From the NCBI GenBank assembly GCA_913061345.1, contig CAJXTZ010000043.1, forward strand, positions 1-20,047: DNA of 20,047 nt, read 5' to 3'. The notes beneath the pieces are model-generated. The model saw only the letters and a program-made list of their open reading frames with translations, was not told where the DNA came from and did not search any database. Position 1 is the first letter of the stretch; each line of letters starts with the position of its first letter. This DNA comes from an uncultured Erythrobacter sp. (GTDB taxonomy: Bacteria; Pseudomonadota; Alphaproteobacteria; Sphingomonadales; Sphingomonadaceae). Shown here piece after piece: positions 1 to 7,284 of the stretch. The translations under genes were made by a program, and so were the position numbers.

Positions 1-905
1 CGCCATCCGATCACCAGCGCTGCCAGCAACATGCACAACGTCGCGGCAAGGAAGGGCGGACGGAAAGCCAGCGTCAACAGGTTTTGCGAACCACCAAGAC
101 CGTTCAGGGTCAGATCGAACCGGATCGGCATGGCATCACCGAACGTGGCCTGCTCCACCAGGTGCAGGGCCATGGCGGCGCGATCCTGGTCGGCCATCCC
201 GAAGTTGTTCAGCAGATCGGGTTCGAACACCACGATCACCGGCCAGGCGTCGTAATCGTCATAGCCGTTTTCCTGCACCAGTTCCGCAGCCAGCACGTCG
301 CCCTCGTCATCCACGAGCAGGGGGCGTAACGCTTGTTCCGGATCGGAAACCAGCGCCTGCACCTGACCCTGCTCGGGAAGTTCGCCCGCGCTGCCGAGTC
401 CCTGCCAGCCGCCGGTGCGACCAATGGCGAGCGTCGAGCCTTCGCCGATGGTCAGCTCTCCAAACCAGTCTGGCGAGCTTGCGTCGGAGAGGATGACCCA
501 GCCGTCCTCGCTCTCTACCTGCGCTTCGGCCGGCACCTGCATCGCCAGCCACTTGGGCAGGATCAGCATGGTCGGGCCCGATGCGTAATCGATGCGCTGC
601 TGGATGATCTCGTCGATATCTTCGGGATCGGTCCACAATGGCGGGGTAAGGATTAGCAGGCCATAATCCTCCAGTTCCGCGCGATTGCGGATGCGCGAGA
701 CGGAGTTGCCCGTCTTTTCCAGCAAGGTGGCGAGGCCGGAAAACCCGTTTAGCCCGTTTGCCGCTGCATGGTTGCCGCCGTTCCTCTCCTCCTGGCCGGT
801 CCAGCCCTGACCCAGCGCATAGAGCAGCAACAGGAAAGCCAGCGTGCCCACCAGCAGCAACGCCAGCACCGCGCCGGGACGAAAAGGGCTGGCGCGGCGG
901 CTCAT
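1..905 (-). CDS. DUF4350 domain membrane protein (partial, runs off left edge)
   Basis: The reading frame is open from an ATG at 905 to the left edge of the window, giving at least 301 codons with no stop, so the C-terminus is missing. Residues about 11-31 form a hydrophobic N-terminal membrane segment, followed by a soluble domain of about 240 residues containing GLNGFSGLATLLEKTG near the start and LLILTPPLW after it. This is the layout of DUF4350 proteins, whose soluble part resembles a GATase-like fold with no proven activity. A second hydrophobic stretch begins just before the edge. The start overlaps the stop of the upstream DUF4129 gene by four bases (TCAT on the plus strand at 902-905), so the two are translationally coupled. 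DUF4350 and DUF4129 genes usually sit with MoxR ATPase and DUF58 genes, which may lie further left. Function is unknown. Confidence 0.85.
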   Translation of the reverse strand, partial: MSRRASPFRPGAVLALLLVGTLAFLLLLYALGQGWTGQEERNGGNHAAANGLNGFSGLATLLEKTGNSVSRIRNRAELEDYGLLILTPPLWTDPEDIDEIIQQRIDYASGPTMLILPKWLAMQVPAEAQVESEDGWVILSDASSPDWFGELTIGEGSTLAIGRTGGWQGLGSAGELPEQGQVQALVSDPEQALRPLLVDDEGDVLAAELVQENGYDDYDAWPVIVVFEPDLLNNFGMADQDRAAMALHLVEQATFGDAMPIRFDLTLNGLGGSQNLLTLAFRPPFLAATLCMLLAALVIGW

Positions 906-1564
906 GCGCCGATGGCCTTGCGGGCGAGGGCGAAATCGGAATAGGCGGCGCGGGCGGCCTGCCAGTCTGCTTTCTCCAGCTTGCGCAGCGCAAACAGGCT
1001 GCGCTCCACCGGCGCGGCGATCAGCGAGAATGCGGTGCGTGCGGCATCGGGAAGGCGTGGTTCTGCGGCAAGCTCGCGCGCGGTGCTGGACGGTTCCACG
1101 AGGTCGGGCCGGGCCTCGGCGATCTGCCCGACCGAGCGTTTGAGCAGCAAGTGCGTCGCTTCATCGTAATCGCCGCCAGCAGCCAGCCTGTCGGCCTCCT
1201 CCAGCAAGGCCAATGCCTCGTGCTCCTGCGGGGACCAGTCCTGCGGATCGTCAACGTTGCGCCGCTTGCGCCAGAAGCCCGGACCCAATGTCTGGTACAG
1301 GAAATAGGCGGCTATCAGCACGGCAAGGCCTATCAGCACCCATTTCAACACCGGCCATGCCTCTACCAGCGCGCCTGCCACTGGCGTAAAAATCTCCCCA
1401 AGCCATTGCAGGAATTCTGTCAGCCAGTCGGGCCGGGGATCGGTCTCGGGCAGCGTTACCTGGGCAAACTGGATTTCGTCATCGGCGCGCAGCTCTCGCC
1501 ATGCCGTTGCGAAGTCATCCGCCCTGGCTGGCGATGCCGCGTTACCCTGTCCCGTAGTCACCAT
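902..1564 (-). CDS. DUF4129 domain membrane protein
   Basis: The product is about 220 residues. One strongly hydrophobic segment lies at residues 70-92, next to a basic stretch (FWRKRR), and the C-terminal half (about 105-215) is the helical DUF4129 region with the motif ALLEEADRLAAGGDYDEATHLLL in the middle. This region resembles protein-interaction helical repeats. The N-terminal 65 residues lie on the periplasmic side or are disordered. I chose the ATG at 1564, preceded closely by AAGGG; the frame continues upstream without homology-like sequence. The gene is first of a pair with the DUF4350 gene, overlapping it by four bases. Such pairs occur in MoxR-type chaperone clusters, which act on membrane or periplasmic protein complexes; that role here is inferred from family context only. 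Confidence 0.82.
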   Translation of the reverse strand: MVTTGQGNAASPARADDFATAWRELRADDEIQFAQVTLPETDPRPDWLTEFLQWLGEIFTPVAGALVEAWPVLKWVLIGLAVLIAAYFLYQTLGPGFWRKRRNVDDPQDWSPQEHEALALLEEADRLAAGGDYDEATHLLLKRSVGQIAEARPDLVEPSSTARELAAEPRLPDAARTAFSLIAAPVERSLFALRKLEKADWQAARAAYSDFALARKAIGA

Positions 1565-1590
1565 CCCTTGGTTGCACGGGCAGGCAGGCG

Positions 1591-1615
1591 ACGCAACGAT
1601 GCATTGTTCTTGCGT
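1591..1615. other. Inverted repeat upstream of the DUF4129 gene
   Basis: ACGCAA at 1591-1596 and TTGCGT at 1610-1615 form a six-base inverted repeat around a 13-base spacer that contains ATGCAT. It lies 27 bases upstream of the DUF4129 start in a 109-base gap (1565-1673) between that gene and the GNAT gene. It could be an operator or a leader stem-loop; it is short enough to be chance. Confidence 0.25.
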
Positions 1616-1673
1616 TAAGAAATTGGCAGGAACCGAGGCAGGGCGGCGGGTTTCGATCGTGAGGCGAGTGTGA

Positions 1674-2147
1674 TTACAGGTCTTTCGCCATGCAAATGCT
1701 GAAATCGTCCAGCACGTAATCGGCATAGGCATCGCAGGGCTCAAAACCGTGCTTGGCATAGAGACGCTGGGCAGGTTTAAAAACTTCGTGCCGTCCAGTT
1801 TCCAGGCCGAGCCAGACCAATCCCTCGTCGCGTGCGGTTGCGATCAGGTGCAGCAGGATTGCTTCCCCCGCGCCTGTGCCGCGAAACGCGTCGGCGGCGC
1901 GCATGGACTTGATCTCTCCCCTCCGGTCTCCAAGCCGCTTTAAAGCGCCTACCGCTGCCAGCTCGCCGTATTGGCGGGCCACGAAAAAGGTAACGCCGCG
2001 CTCTTTCAGGCGAGCAGCATCCAGCGCGTGAATCTTGCAGGCGGGCGAGCAGCGATGCATTTCCTCGAGATGCCGTTCCAGCAAGTCCAGAACATCGGCA
2101 GCTTCCAATGGATCGGGCGCGATCGCAAGGGCACGTGACTGTTCCAA
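1674..2147 (-). CDS. GNAT family N-acetyltransferase
   Basis: This is a small acyl-CoA-dependent acetyltransferase of about 157 residues. The order of elements fits GNAT: an N-terminal helix pair (DVLDLLERHLEEMHRCSP), a strand with FFVARQYGELAAVGALKRL, then EIKSMRAADAFRGTGAGEAIL, which carries the acetyl-CoA pyrophosphate loop (R-x-x-G-x-G/A), then ARDEGLVWLGLETG and the C-terminal FKPAQRLYAKHGFEPC. The substrate cannot be told. I chose the TTG at 2147: it follows the pheA stop by two bases and has AGAGAGG six bases upstream. The frame is open upstream to a TTG at 2204, but that part only shadows pheA. Translation is probably coupled to pheA. The cysteine-bearing segment HRCSPACK resembles many uncharacterised alphaproteobacterial members. 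Confidence 0.8.
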   Translation of the reverse strand: MEQSRALAIAPDPLEAADVLDLLERHLEEMHRCSPACKIHALDAARLKERGVTFFVARQYGELAAVGALKRLGDRRGEIKSMRAADAFRGTGAGEAILLHLIATARDEGLVWLGLETGRHEVFKPAQRLYAKHGFEPCDAYADYVLDDFSICMAKDL

Positions 2148-2149
2148 TG

Positions 2150-3046
2150 TCAGCCTCTCTGGCGGGCCAGTGGATAGGTGCCGAACATGCGCACGCGGTT
2201 GCAATGGAAGGCCAGTTCTTCCAGCGCGCGGTCCACCGCCGGATCGCCGGGGGCTCCGATGATATCGGCATAGAACATGGAGGCGGCGAAACTGGCGCCC
2301 TTCTGATAGCTTTCCAGCTTGGTCATGTTGACGCCATTCGTGGCGAAACCGCCCATGGCCTTGTACAGGGCCGCAGGAATATTCTTCACCTCGAAGACGA
2401 AGGTCGTCATCGCTTCCTGCCCTTGCAGGCTGGCAACGTCGAGCGGCTGTCTTGCAAGCACCACGAAGCGGGTCGTGTTGTCCTCTGCATCCTCAACCCG
2501 CTCGTCCACGATTTTCAGGCCGTAAAGGTCAGCGGCCAGCTTCGGCGCTATCGCGGCGAATTGCGGATCGTCCAGTTCCGCCACATGGGCCGCAGCACCC
2601 GCCGTATCGGCGTGGGCGAGCGGCACGATGCCGCGCTCTCGCAGGTAATGGCGCGACTGGCTGAGGGCATGGGGATGGCTGAATGCGCCCTTGAACGGGC
2701 CGGTATCACTTATGGCCATCAGCGCGTGGTGGATTGACAGGAAATGCTCGCCAACAATGGAAAGCTCGCTTTCGGGCAGCAGGAAGTGGATGTCCGCCAC
2801 CCGTCCGGCCTGGGAATTGTCTATGGGTATCATCGCGCATCCGGCGCGGCCATCCTCCACCGCTTCTATCGCCGCGGCAAAACTGAAACACGGCAGGGGC
2901 AGCGCATCGGGATCCCATTCATTCACCGCGCGGTGCGAATTCGCGCCCGGTGCACCCTGGAATGCGACGGCGCGCGCCGGGTCGGCTGCAGCGGCGGCGT
3001 GCATTTTCTCAACCATGGCGAGCGCTGGAGCGGGGTATGAATCCAT
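2150..3046 (-). CDS. pheA: Prephenate dehydratase
   Basis: The enzyme converts prephenate to phenylpyruvate in phenylalanine synthesis. It is a stand-alone dehydratase of 298 residues, without a chorismate mutase domain. The catalytic domain starts with VAFQGAPGANSH (about 28-38), contains MIPIDNSQAGRVADIHFLL, and carries the catalytic TRF motif at 192-194. An ACT regulatory domain follows from about 213 to 295, so feedback control by phenylalanine is expected. The usual ACT motif ESRP reads ESYQ here (245-248), a variant I associate with alphaproteobacterial PheA. The start is the ATG at 3046; a TTG at 3085 is also in frame but the extra residues look unrelated to the family. It is divergent from the cytochrome c gene and is followed at once by a GNAT gene. 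Confidence 0.94.
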   Translation of the reverse strand: MDSYPAPALAMVEKMHAAAAADPARAVAFQGAPGANSHRAVNEWDPDALPLPCFSFAAAIEAVEDGRAGCAMIPIDNSQAGRVADIHFLLPESELSIVGEHFLSIHHALMAISDTGPFKGAFSHPHALSQSRHYLRERGIVPLAHADTAGAAAHVAELDDPQFAAIAPKLAADLYGLKIVDERVEDAEDNTTRFVVLARQPLDVASLQGQEAMTTFVFEVKNIPAALYKAMGGFATNGVNMTKLESYQKGASFAASMFYADIIGAPGDPAVDRALEELAFHCNRVRMFGTYPLARQRG

Positions 3047-3167
3047 AGGAGGAAAGCCGGTAGCGAGGCTGCGCGCTGGCGACAAGCGCGTATACGCCCT
3101 TGCGAAGCGCGGTTCTGCACACTAGAGCGCGTCCGCGTACTTCCAAACCGGCAGATATATTTCGATC

Positions 3168-3851
3168 ATGAGCAACACAAACACCATTTTTGGCTGGGTT
3201 CTTGCCAGCGGCATCGTCGCCCTGGGTCTCAGCTCGGTCAGCGGCAAGTTCTTCCACGCCGACAGCCCCAGCGTCGAAGAGGGTGAATTCGGCTATGTCA
3301 TCGAGGCTGCCGAAGAAGGCGCCGTGGACGCCGGACCACCGTTCGCTGCGCTGCTGGCATCGGGTTCGGCTGCTGCCGGTGAAGGCGTGTTCGCAAAGTG
3401 CACCGCATGCCATTCCATCGAACAGGGCGGCGCTGCCGGTATCGGCCCCAATCTCTACGGTGTGCTTGGCTCTTCCATCGGCTCTCATGCCCCGGGCTTC
3501 GCCTATTCCTCGGCCCTCGCCGACAAGGGCGGCGTCTGGGATTATGACGCGATGGATGCCTGGCTTGCCAGTCCGCGCGGCTTTGCCAACGGCACGAAGA
3601 TGAGCTTTGCTGGCCTTTCCAGTGCCGAAGATCGCGCCAACGTGGTGTTGTACATGCGCGAAAACGGCGGCGGACCGCCGCTTCCCGAAGTGCCTGCAGA
3701 ACCTGTCGATATCGAAGGCGAACTGGATGGCGCAGGCGAAGGCCCCGGCCAGACCGAAGGCGAACCTGTAAGCCCAGTGGAAGCAGCGGGTGCCATGGGT
3801 GACGAACAGCCGGTGCCAGAGCAGGTTTCCGCCACCGATACAGGCGACTGA
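3168..3851 (+). CDS. Membrane-anchored class I cytochrome c (CycM-like)
   Basis: The product is a 227-residue c-type cytochrome tethered to the inner membrane with its heme domain in the periplasm. Residues 7-25 form an uncleaved hydrophobic anchor. The heme-binding CTACH lies at 78-82, followed by IGPNLYGVLG and FAYSSAL, and the distal methionine is in NGTKMSFAG (Met145). This is the pattern of cytochrome c2/c552-like CycM proteins, which carry electrons from the bc1 complex to terminal oxidases. A linker of about 45 residues separates anchor and heme domain, which would let the domain swing between partners. Residues 170-227 form a proline-, glutamate- and glycine-rich tail that is strongly acidic and probably disordered. 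No good ribosome binding site precedes the ATG. The gene is convergent with rlmE. Confidence 0.9.
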   Translation: MSNTNTIFGWVLASGIVALGLSSVSGKFFHADSPSVEEGEFGYVIEAAEEGAVDAGPPFAALLASGSAAAGEGVFAKCTACHSIEQGGAAGIGPNLYGVLGSSIGSHAPGFAYSSALADKGGVWDYDAMDAWLASPRGFANGTKMSFAGLSSAEDRANVVLYMRENGGGPPLPEVPAEPVDIEGELDGAGEGPGQTEGEPVSPVEAAGAMGDEQPVPEQVSATDTGD

Positions 3852-3852
3852 T

Positions 3853-3873
3853 ACCGGCAAACTTCTTGCCGGT
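3853..3873. terminator. Stem-loop between convergent cytochrome c and rlmE genes
   Basis: ACCGGCAA (3853-3860) and TTGCCGGT (3866-3873) form a perfect eight-base-pair stem with a five-base loop, directly after the cytochrome c stop codon (3849-3851). It probably ends transcription for either or both convergent genes. There is no clear T-run, so intrinsic termination would be imperfect. Confidence 0.6.
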
Positions 3874-3874
3874 T

Positions 3875-3896
3875 CAGGCCGCCCTTACTCGGCCTG
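3875..3896. terminator. Second stem-loop, spanning the rlmE stop codon
   Basis: CAGGCCG (3875-3881) and CGGCCTG (3890-3896) form a seven-base-pair stem with an eight-base loop. The rlmE stop codon (3885-3887) lies in the loop. It is one base away from the preceding hairpin, so the two form a tandem structure at the convergent junction. Confidence 0.4.
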
Positions 3897-4553
3897 TCCC
3901 TTGAATCCCTGAGCCACGACATACCACTCGCTGGAGCCTTTGCGGCTGGCGGGTGGCTTGGCGTGTTTTACCGTCTTGAAGTGTTTCTTCAGCAGGTTCA
4001 GCAAGTCCTTGTCGGTGCCCCCGGCAAAACCCTTGGCGATAAATGATCCGCCCTTGTCCAGCACCTCCACGGCAAACCATGCGGCAGCTTCTACCAGCGC
4101 CATGGTGCGCAGGTGATCGGTCTGCTTGTGACCCACGGTGTTGGCGGCCATGTCCGACATCACCAGGTCGGGCGCGCCGTCCAGCGCTGCGGTAAGCGCC
4201 GCTGGCGCGTCGTCATCCATGAAATCCATCAGCAGGATATCGACGCCTTCGATCGGCTCTGTTTCAAGGATATCGATACCCACGATGGCGGCGTTCGGGG
4301 CGCGGCGGCGCACTACCTGCGCCCAGCCGCCGGGCGCGATACCCAGGTCCACCACCCGCCGTGCGCCCTTCACCAGCCTGAACCGATCGTCCAGTTCGAT
4401 AAGCTTGAACGCCGCGCGACTGCGATAATCCTCTTCCCTCGCGCGCTTCACGTAAGGATCGTTCAATTGCCGCTCCAGCCAGCGTTGCGAGCTGGCCTTG
4501 CGCTTCTTGGCGCTTTTCAGCCGTCGGTGCGAATCATCTCCTGCGCGCGCCAT
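3885..4553 (-). CDS. rlmE: 23S rRNA (uridine(2552)-2'-O)-methyltransferase RlmE
   Basis: RlmE (FtsJ/RrmJ) methylates the 2'-OH of U2552 in the 23S rRNA A-loop using S-adenosylmethionine, late in assembly of the large ribosomal subunit. The 222-residue product has a basic N-terminal tail (about 8-25) for RNA binding, SRAAFKL with the first catalytic Lys50, the SAM motif VVDLGIAPGGWAQVV (67-81), SDMAANTVGHKQTDH with Asp134, FIAKGFAG with Lys174, and SSEWYVVAQGF with Glu209. This completes the K-D-K-E tetrad of the family. The start ATG (4551-4553) shares one base with the stop of the upstream Ppx/GppA gene. That pairing is common in alphaproteobacteria. Confidence 0.95.
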   Translation of the reverse strand: MARAGDDSHRRLKSAKKRKASSQRWLERQLNDPYVKRAREEDYRSRAAFKLIELDDRFRLVKGARRVVDLGIAPGGWAQVVRRRAPNAAIVGIDILETEPIEGVDILLMDFMDDDAPAALTAALDGAPDLVMSDMAANTVGHKQTDHLRTMALVEAAAWFAVEVLDKGGSFIAKGFAGGTDKDLLNLLKKHFKTVKHAKPPASRKGSSEWYVVAQGFKGQAE

Positions 4554-5734
4554 CAGCTTTCCTCCCCGCCTTGTTTGAGGCGGCGCAATGCGGCCTGTGC
4601 TTCAAGCCCGTCGGCATCGGCAGCCATCAGGCTGCGCAAAATGCCTTCGCGAATACCCCGGTCGGCAACGCCCAGCCGCTCGGCAGGCCAGATGTCGAGG
4701 ATCGTCTCGAGAATGGCACAACCCGCCACCACCAGATCGGCGCGATCCGATCCGATGCAATCCAGCTGGCTGCGCTCCATCGGCGACAGGCTCGACAGGC
4801 GCTGGGAGATGTTGCGCATCGAATCGGATGGCACGATCAGCCCATCCACAGCGTTGCGATCGTATTGGGGCAGGCCAAGATGCACACTGGCCAGCGTCGT
4901 CACCGTGCCGCTGGTTCCCAGCAGGCGCTGGTCGGGAGCCTTGTGCTGGTGAATGCGCTCTGCAAAATCGGCAAAACTGGTCATCACGCGCTGCTTCATG
5001 TCTTCGTAGCGCGCCAGTCTGCCAGCCTCGTCATCCGGCTCTTGCCCGACGGTTTCTGACAAAGACACGACGCCCCACGGCACGCTTTGCCAATCGATGA
5101 TGCGCGGCACTGGAGCACCCGGTTCGATCAGCACCAGTTCGGTGGACCCACCGCCGATATCGAAGATGATAGCTGGGCCGATGCCGTCTTCCAGCAGAAT
5201 GTGACATCCCAATACGGCAAGCCGCGCCTCTTCCTGCGCGCTGATTATATCGAGTGCGATACCGGTTTCTTCGCGCACACGCTCGATAAAGGCTTCCCCG
5301 TTCGTCGCCCGGCGACATGCCTCGGTGGCAACCGAGCGGGCGAGGTGGACATTGCGCTTGCGCAGCTTGTCCGAACACACCTTCAGCGCGCCCAGCGCCC
5401 GATCCATCGCGTGATCGGAAAGGCGGCCGTTCTGGGCCAGCCCTTCGCCAAGCCGCACGACGCGCGAGAACGCGTCGATCACGACGAAATTCTCGTCAGA
5501 CGGGCGCGCGATCAGGAGGCGGCAATTGTTGGTGCCAAGATCGATTGCAGCATAGGCCTGCTTGAAGGATTTGTGCGGGGGGCGGCGCCAATTGCGGTTT
5601 GCCCGCTGCGCATTGCCACTGTGTTCGCCGGAACTGCTTTGTTGGCCGCTTCTGTTCTTGTGGCGCCTTGCTTGACCCTCGGGCGCCGTGTTTCTGGCCG
5701 TTTCGCGTCGGTCCGGCGGATTGATATCCGCCAT
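4553..5734 (-). CDS. Ppx/GppA family exopolyphosphatase/phosphatase
   Basis: Members of this family hydrolyse polyphosphate or pppGpp and belong to the ASKHA ATPase fold. The 393-residue protein has AYAAIDLGTNNCRLLIA at 60-76 (phosphate 1 loop), SVATEACRRATNG near 134-145 with the expected catalytic glutamate, FDIGGGSTELVLI at 191-203 (phosphate 2 loop) and RLLGTSGTVTTLA further on. It lacks the long C-terminal HD-like domain of E. coli Ppx and GppA, so it is the short two-domain form; which substrate it prefers cannot be read from sequence. The first 58 residues are a hydrophilic, arginine-, asparagine- and serine-rich extension outside the family core. The start is the ATG at 5734. The gene is first of a two-gene operon with rlmE. 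Confidence 0.92.
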   Translation of the reverse strand: MADINPPDRRETARNTAPEGQARRHKNRSGQQSSSGEHSGNAQRANRNWRRPPHKSFKQAYAAIDLGTNNCRLLIARPSDENFVVIDAFSRVVRLGEGLAQNGRLSDHAMDRALGALKVCSDKLRKRNVHLARSVATEACRRATNGEAFIERVREETGIALDIISAQEEARLAVLGCHILLEDGIGPAIIFDIGGGSTELVLIEPGAPVPRIIDWQSVPWGVVSLSETVGQEPDDEAGRLARYEDMKQRVMTSFADFAERIHQHKAPDQRLLGTSGTVTTLASVHLGLPQYDRNAVDGLIVPSDSMRNISQRLSSLSPMERSQLDCIGSDRADLVVAGCAILETILDIWPAERLGVADRGIREGILRSLMAADADGLEAQAALRRLKQGGEES

Positions 5735-5751
5735 GCTCGTATACTTTCGTT

Positions 5752-5759
5752 ATTCTATA
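5752..5759 (-). promoter_or_regulatory. Possible -10 element for the Ppx/GppA-rlmE operon
   Basis: Read on the minus strand, the sequence TATAGAAT lies 18-25 bases upstream of the Ppx/GppA start in an otherwise GC-rich gap. A matching -35 box is weak (TTCCGC about 14 bases upstream). If used, the leader would be very short. This is a guess from one element. Confidence 0.25.
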
Positions 5760-5825
5760 ACCCGCCATTTTCAGCGGAACCTGCCCTCAGGCTAGACCAA
5801 GCGGCGATTGGGCACAAGTCACGCA

Positions 5826-5837
5826 CCTTGCGCAAGG
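5826..5837. terminator. Perfect 12-base palindrome after the hydroxylase gene
   Basis: CCTTGCGCAAGG is its own reverse complement and lies two bases beyond the stop codon of the sterol desaturase-family gene on the minus strand. It could fold as a four- or five-pair stem with a tiny loop and act as a weak terminator, or be a protein-binding site upstream of the Ppx/GppA gene. No T-run follows. Confidence 0.3.
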
Positions 5838-5839
5838 GA

Positions 5840-6649
5840 CTATGGGTGTTTCGGGTTCTGGCGATGGACGGATATGCGAAAAGGCGATCCGAGGGTGGGA
5901 AGTAGAGCGATATCGCCTGCTGCATCCGGGTCATCCACGCCGATGGTAATCGCATCTTGCGCAACGTCGGCGCGAAATGTGCCGTGCAGTCTGTCCCACA
6001 CGCTGATGCCGCTGGACCAGTTGGAATCCATCTCAGCTGGCTTCTGGCTGTGGTGAATGCCGTGCATCCTGGGGGTGGTTACGATGGTAGACAGCGCTTC
6101 GTCCACACCGCGCGGCAGGCGCAGGTTGGAATGGTGGAACAGCACGGAGCCGAGGAAGAAGCCGCGCCAGATATTGTGCGTCCGGGGATCGACCCCTGAA
6201 ACGCGCACCTGCAACATCCGCATGGGGGTGGAGATCAACATATCGAGCGCGTGGAACCGCACGGCCGTGCTCATGTCGAGGTCCGGATCGACGTGGTGCA
6301 CGCGGTGAAAACGCCACAGGAAGGGCAATTTATGCGTGGCGACGTGCCAGAGGTAATAGGTGTAATCCATCAAGAGGAATGCCGCGATACGTCCGGGCAG
6401 ACCGCCGATGGCATGCTGCAGGCCGCGCCTTTTACGCCGGTTCGTCTGCGCGATGGCTTCTGTAAGCGGAGCCTCGCTGGCCATGATGACCGCCTGGCAC
6501 GCCGCACCCATGGCCGCGTTGCGCGCGATACGCGGCAGTTCCTTGCGCGTGCGCTGGCGCAGGGGCCGCGCACGTTCTGCCAGCAGCAGCGCGCCAACGG
6601 CCGCACCGGCCACGGTGAGACCGGCAAACTTTACGAGCCGGGATGCCAT
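5840..6649 (-). CDS. Sterol desaturase/fatty acid hydroxylase family protein
   Basis: This is an integral-membrane di-iron oxygenase of the fatty acid hydroxylase superfamily, 269 residues long from the ATG at 6649. The histidine clusters that bind the two irons are visible: HVATH (102-106), HRVHH (115-119), HH (172-173) and HGIHH (196-200). Hydrophobic segments lie at about 8-24 and 85-101, with weaker ones around 160-172. The substrate is unknown; relatives act on sterols, fatty acids, carotenoids and lipid head groups. A GTG at 6658 (adding three residues) is an equally possible start, since neither has a clear ribosome binding site. The gene is divergent from the glycosyltransferase pair that begins at 6694, only 44 bases away, so the two transcripts probably share a control region. 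Confidence 0.88.
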   Translation of the reverse strand: MASRLVKFAGLTVAGAAVGALLLAERARPLRQRTRKELPRIARNAAMGAACQAVIMASEAPLTEAIAQTNRRKRRGLQHAIGGLPGRIAAFLLMDYTYYLWHVATHKLPFLWRFHRVHHVDPDLDMSTAVRFHALDMLISTPMRMLQVRVSGVDPRTHNIWRGFFLGSVLFHHSNLRLPRGVDEALSTIVTTPRMHGIHHSQKPAEMDSNWSSGISVWDRLHGTFRADVAQDAITIGVDDPDAAGDIALLPTLGSPFRISVHRQNPKHP

Positions 6650-6693
6650 GAAAGTCACAATGGCTATTCGCCACGGGGTCGTCCAGCGGTTAC

Positions 6694-7284
6694 ATGGCTG
6701 TGATGAGTGATGCCCCCAGGATCGCCCTTTTTGCGAAATATCCGCGTGCGGGAGAAGCGAAGACGCGCCTTGCGCCGCTGCTGGGCCTCGCCGGAGCGGC
6801 TGAAATTCACCGGCGGCTGGTAGAGCGTACGTTAATGAGCATGCGAGAAAGCGGCCTGCCGTTTACAGTTCACTATACAGGCGCGAGCGCCGATGATTTC
6901 GCACGGTGGCTAGGCGACGACGTGCCCCTGGTGGAGCAGGGGGAGGGCGATCTTGGCGCCCGACTGGCGCGGGTCCCGGGGCCGGCAATTGTGCTGGGCG
7001 CCGATATTCCCGGACTGACCGCCAGCCATTTGCGCGATGCAGCGAAGGCGCTGGAGAGTGTCCCGGTGGTAATCGGGCCAGCAAGCGATGGCGGCTATTA
7101 CTTGCTGGGCTTCAGGGAACAGAGTCGGGCCCTCTGGCGCGGTATGAGTTGGGGCACCCACACGGTGCTGCAAGAGACAGAAACGCGCCTTCACAGCCTG
7201 GGCCTGCCCTACCGCACACTGGGCGTACTCGACGATTGCGACCGGCCCGAAGATCTCGCCAACTGGCCGGAGCTTCTTTCATGA
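6694..7284 (+). CDS. TIGR04282-type glycosyltransferase (DUF2064)
   Basis: The product (196 residues) has a nucleotide-diphospho-sugar transferase-like fold. Visible motifs are IALFAKYPRAGEAKTRLAP (10-28, the nucleotide-binding start typical of the family), VLGADIPGL (100-108, equivalent to the metal-binding G-x-D-x-P-G-L) and GPASDGGYYLLGF (128-140). I recognise it as the family called 'rSAM/selenodomain-associated transferase 1', named because it recurs beside radical SAM proteins that were later linked to arsenosugar synthesis. Its own reaction is not established. ATG at 6694 and ATG at 6703 are both plausible starts; no clear ribosome binding site decides. It overlaps the next gene by four bases (ATGA), so the two transferases are made together. 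Confidence 0.87.
   Translation: MAVMSDAPRIALFAKYPRAGEAKTRLAPLLGLAGAAEIHRRLVERTLMSMRESGLPFTVHYTGASADDFARWLGDDVPLVEQGEGDLGARLARVPGPAIVLGADIPGLTASHLRDAAKALESVPVVIGPASDGGYYLLGFREQSRALWRGMSWGTHTVLQETETRLHSLGLPYRTLGVLDDCDRPEDLANWPELLS

Noticed and set aside
758..1618. A 286-codon open frame on the plus strand opposite the DUF4129/DUF4350 genes.
   Set aside because: Codon composition and residue content are typical of a shadow frame; the minus-strand pair has membrane segments, family motifs and a clean ATGA overlap.
3009..3860. A 283-codon open frame antisense to the cytochrome c gene.
   Set aside because: It mirrors a well-supported cytochrome gene in high-GC sequence, has no domain-like motifs, and runs into the pheA region.
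6906..7280. The second glycosyltransferase frame is open from 6906, which could make a fused 365-residue protein.
   Set aside because: The extra part is the shifted frame of the DUF2064 gene, which itself has full family motifs; the ATGA overlap at 7281 gives a normal start.
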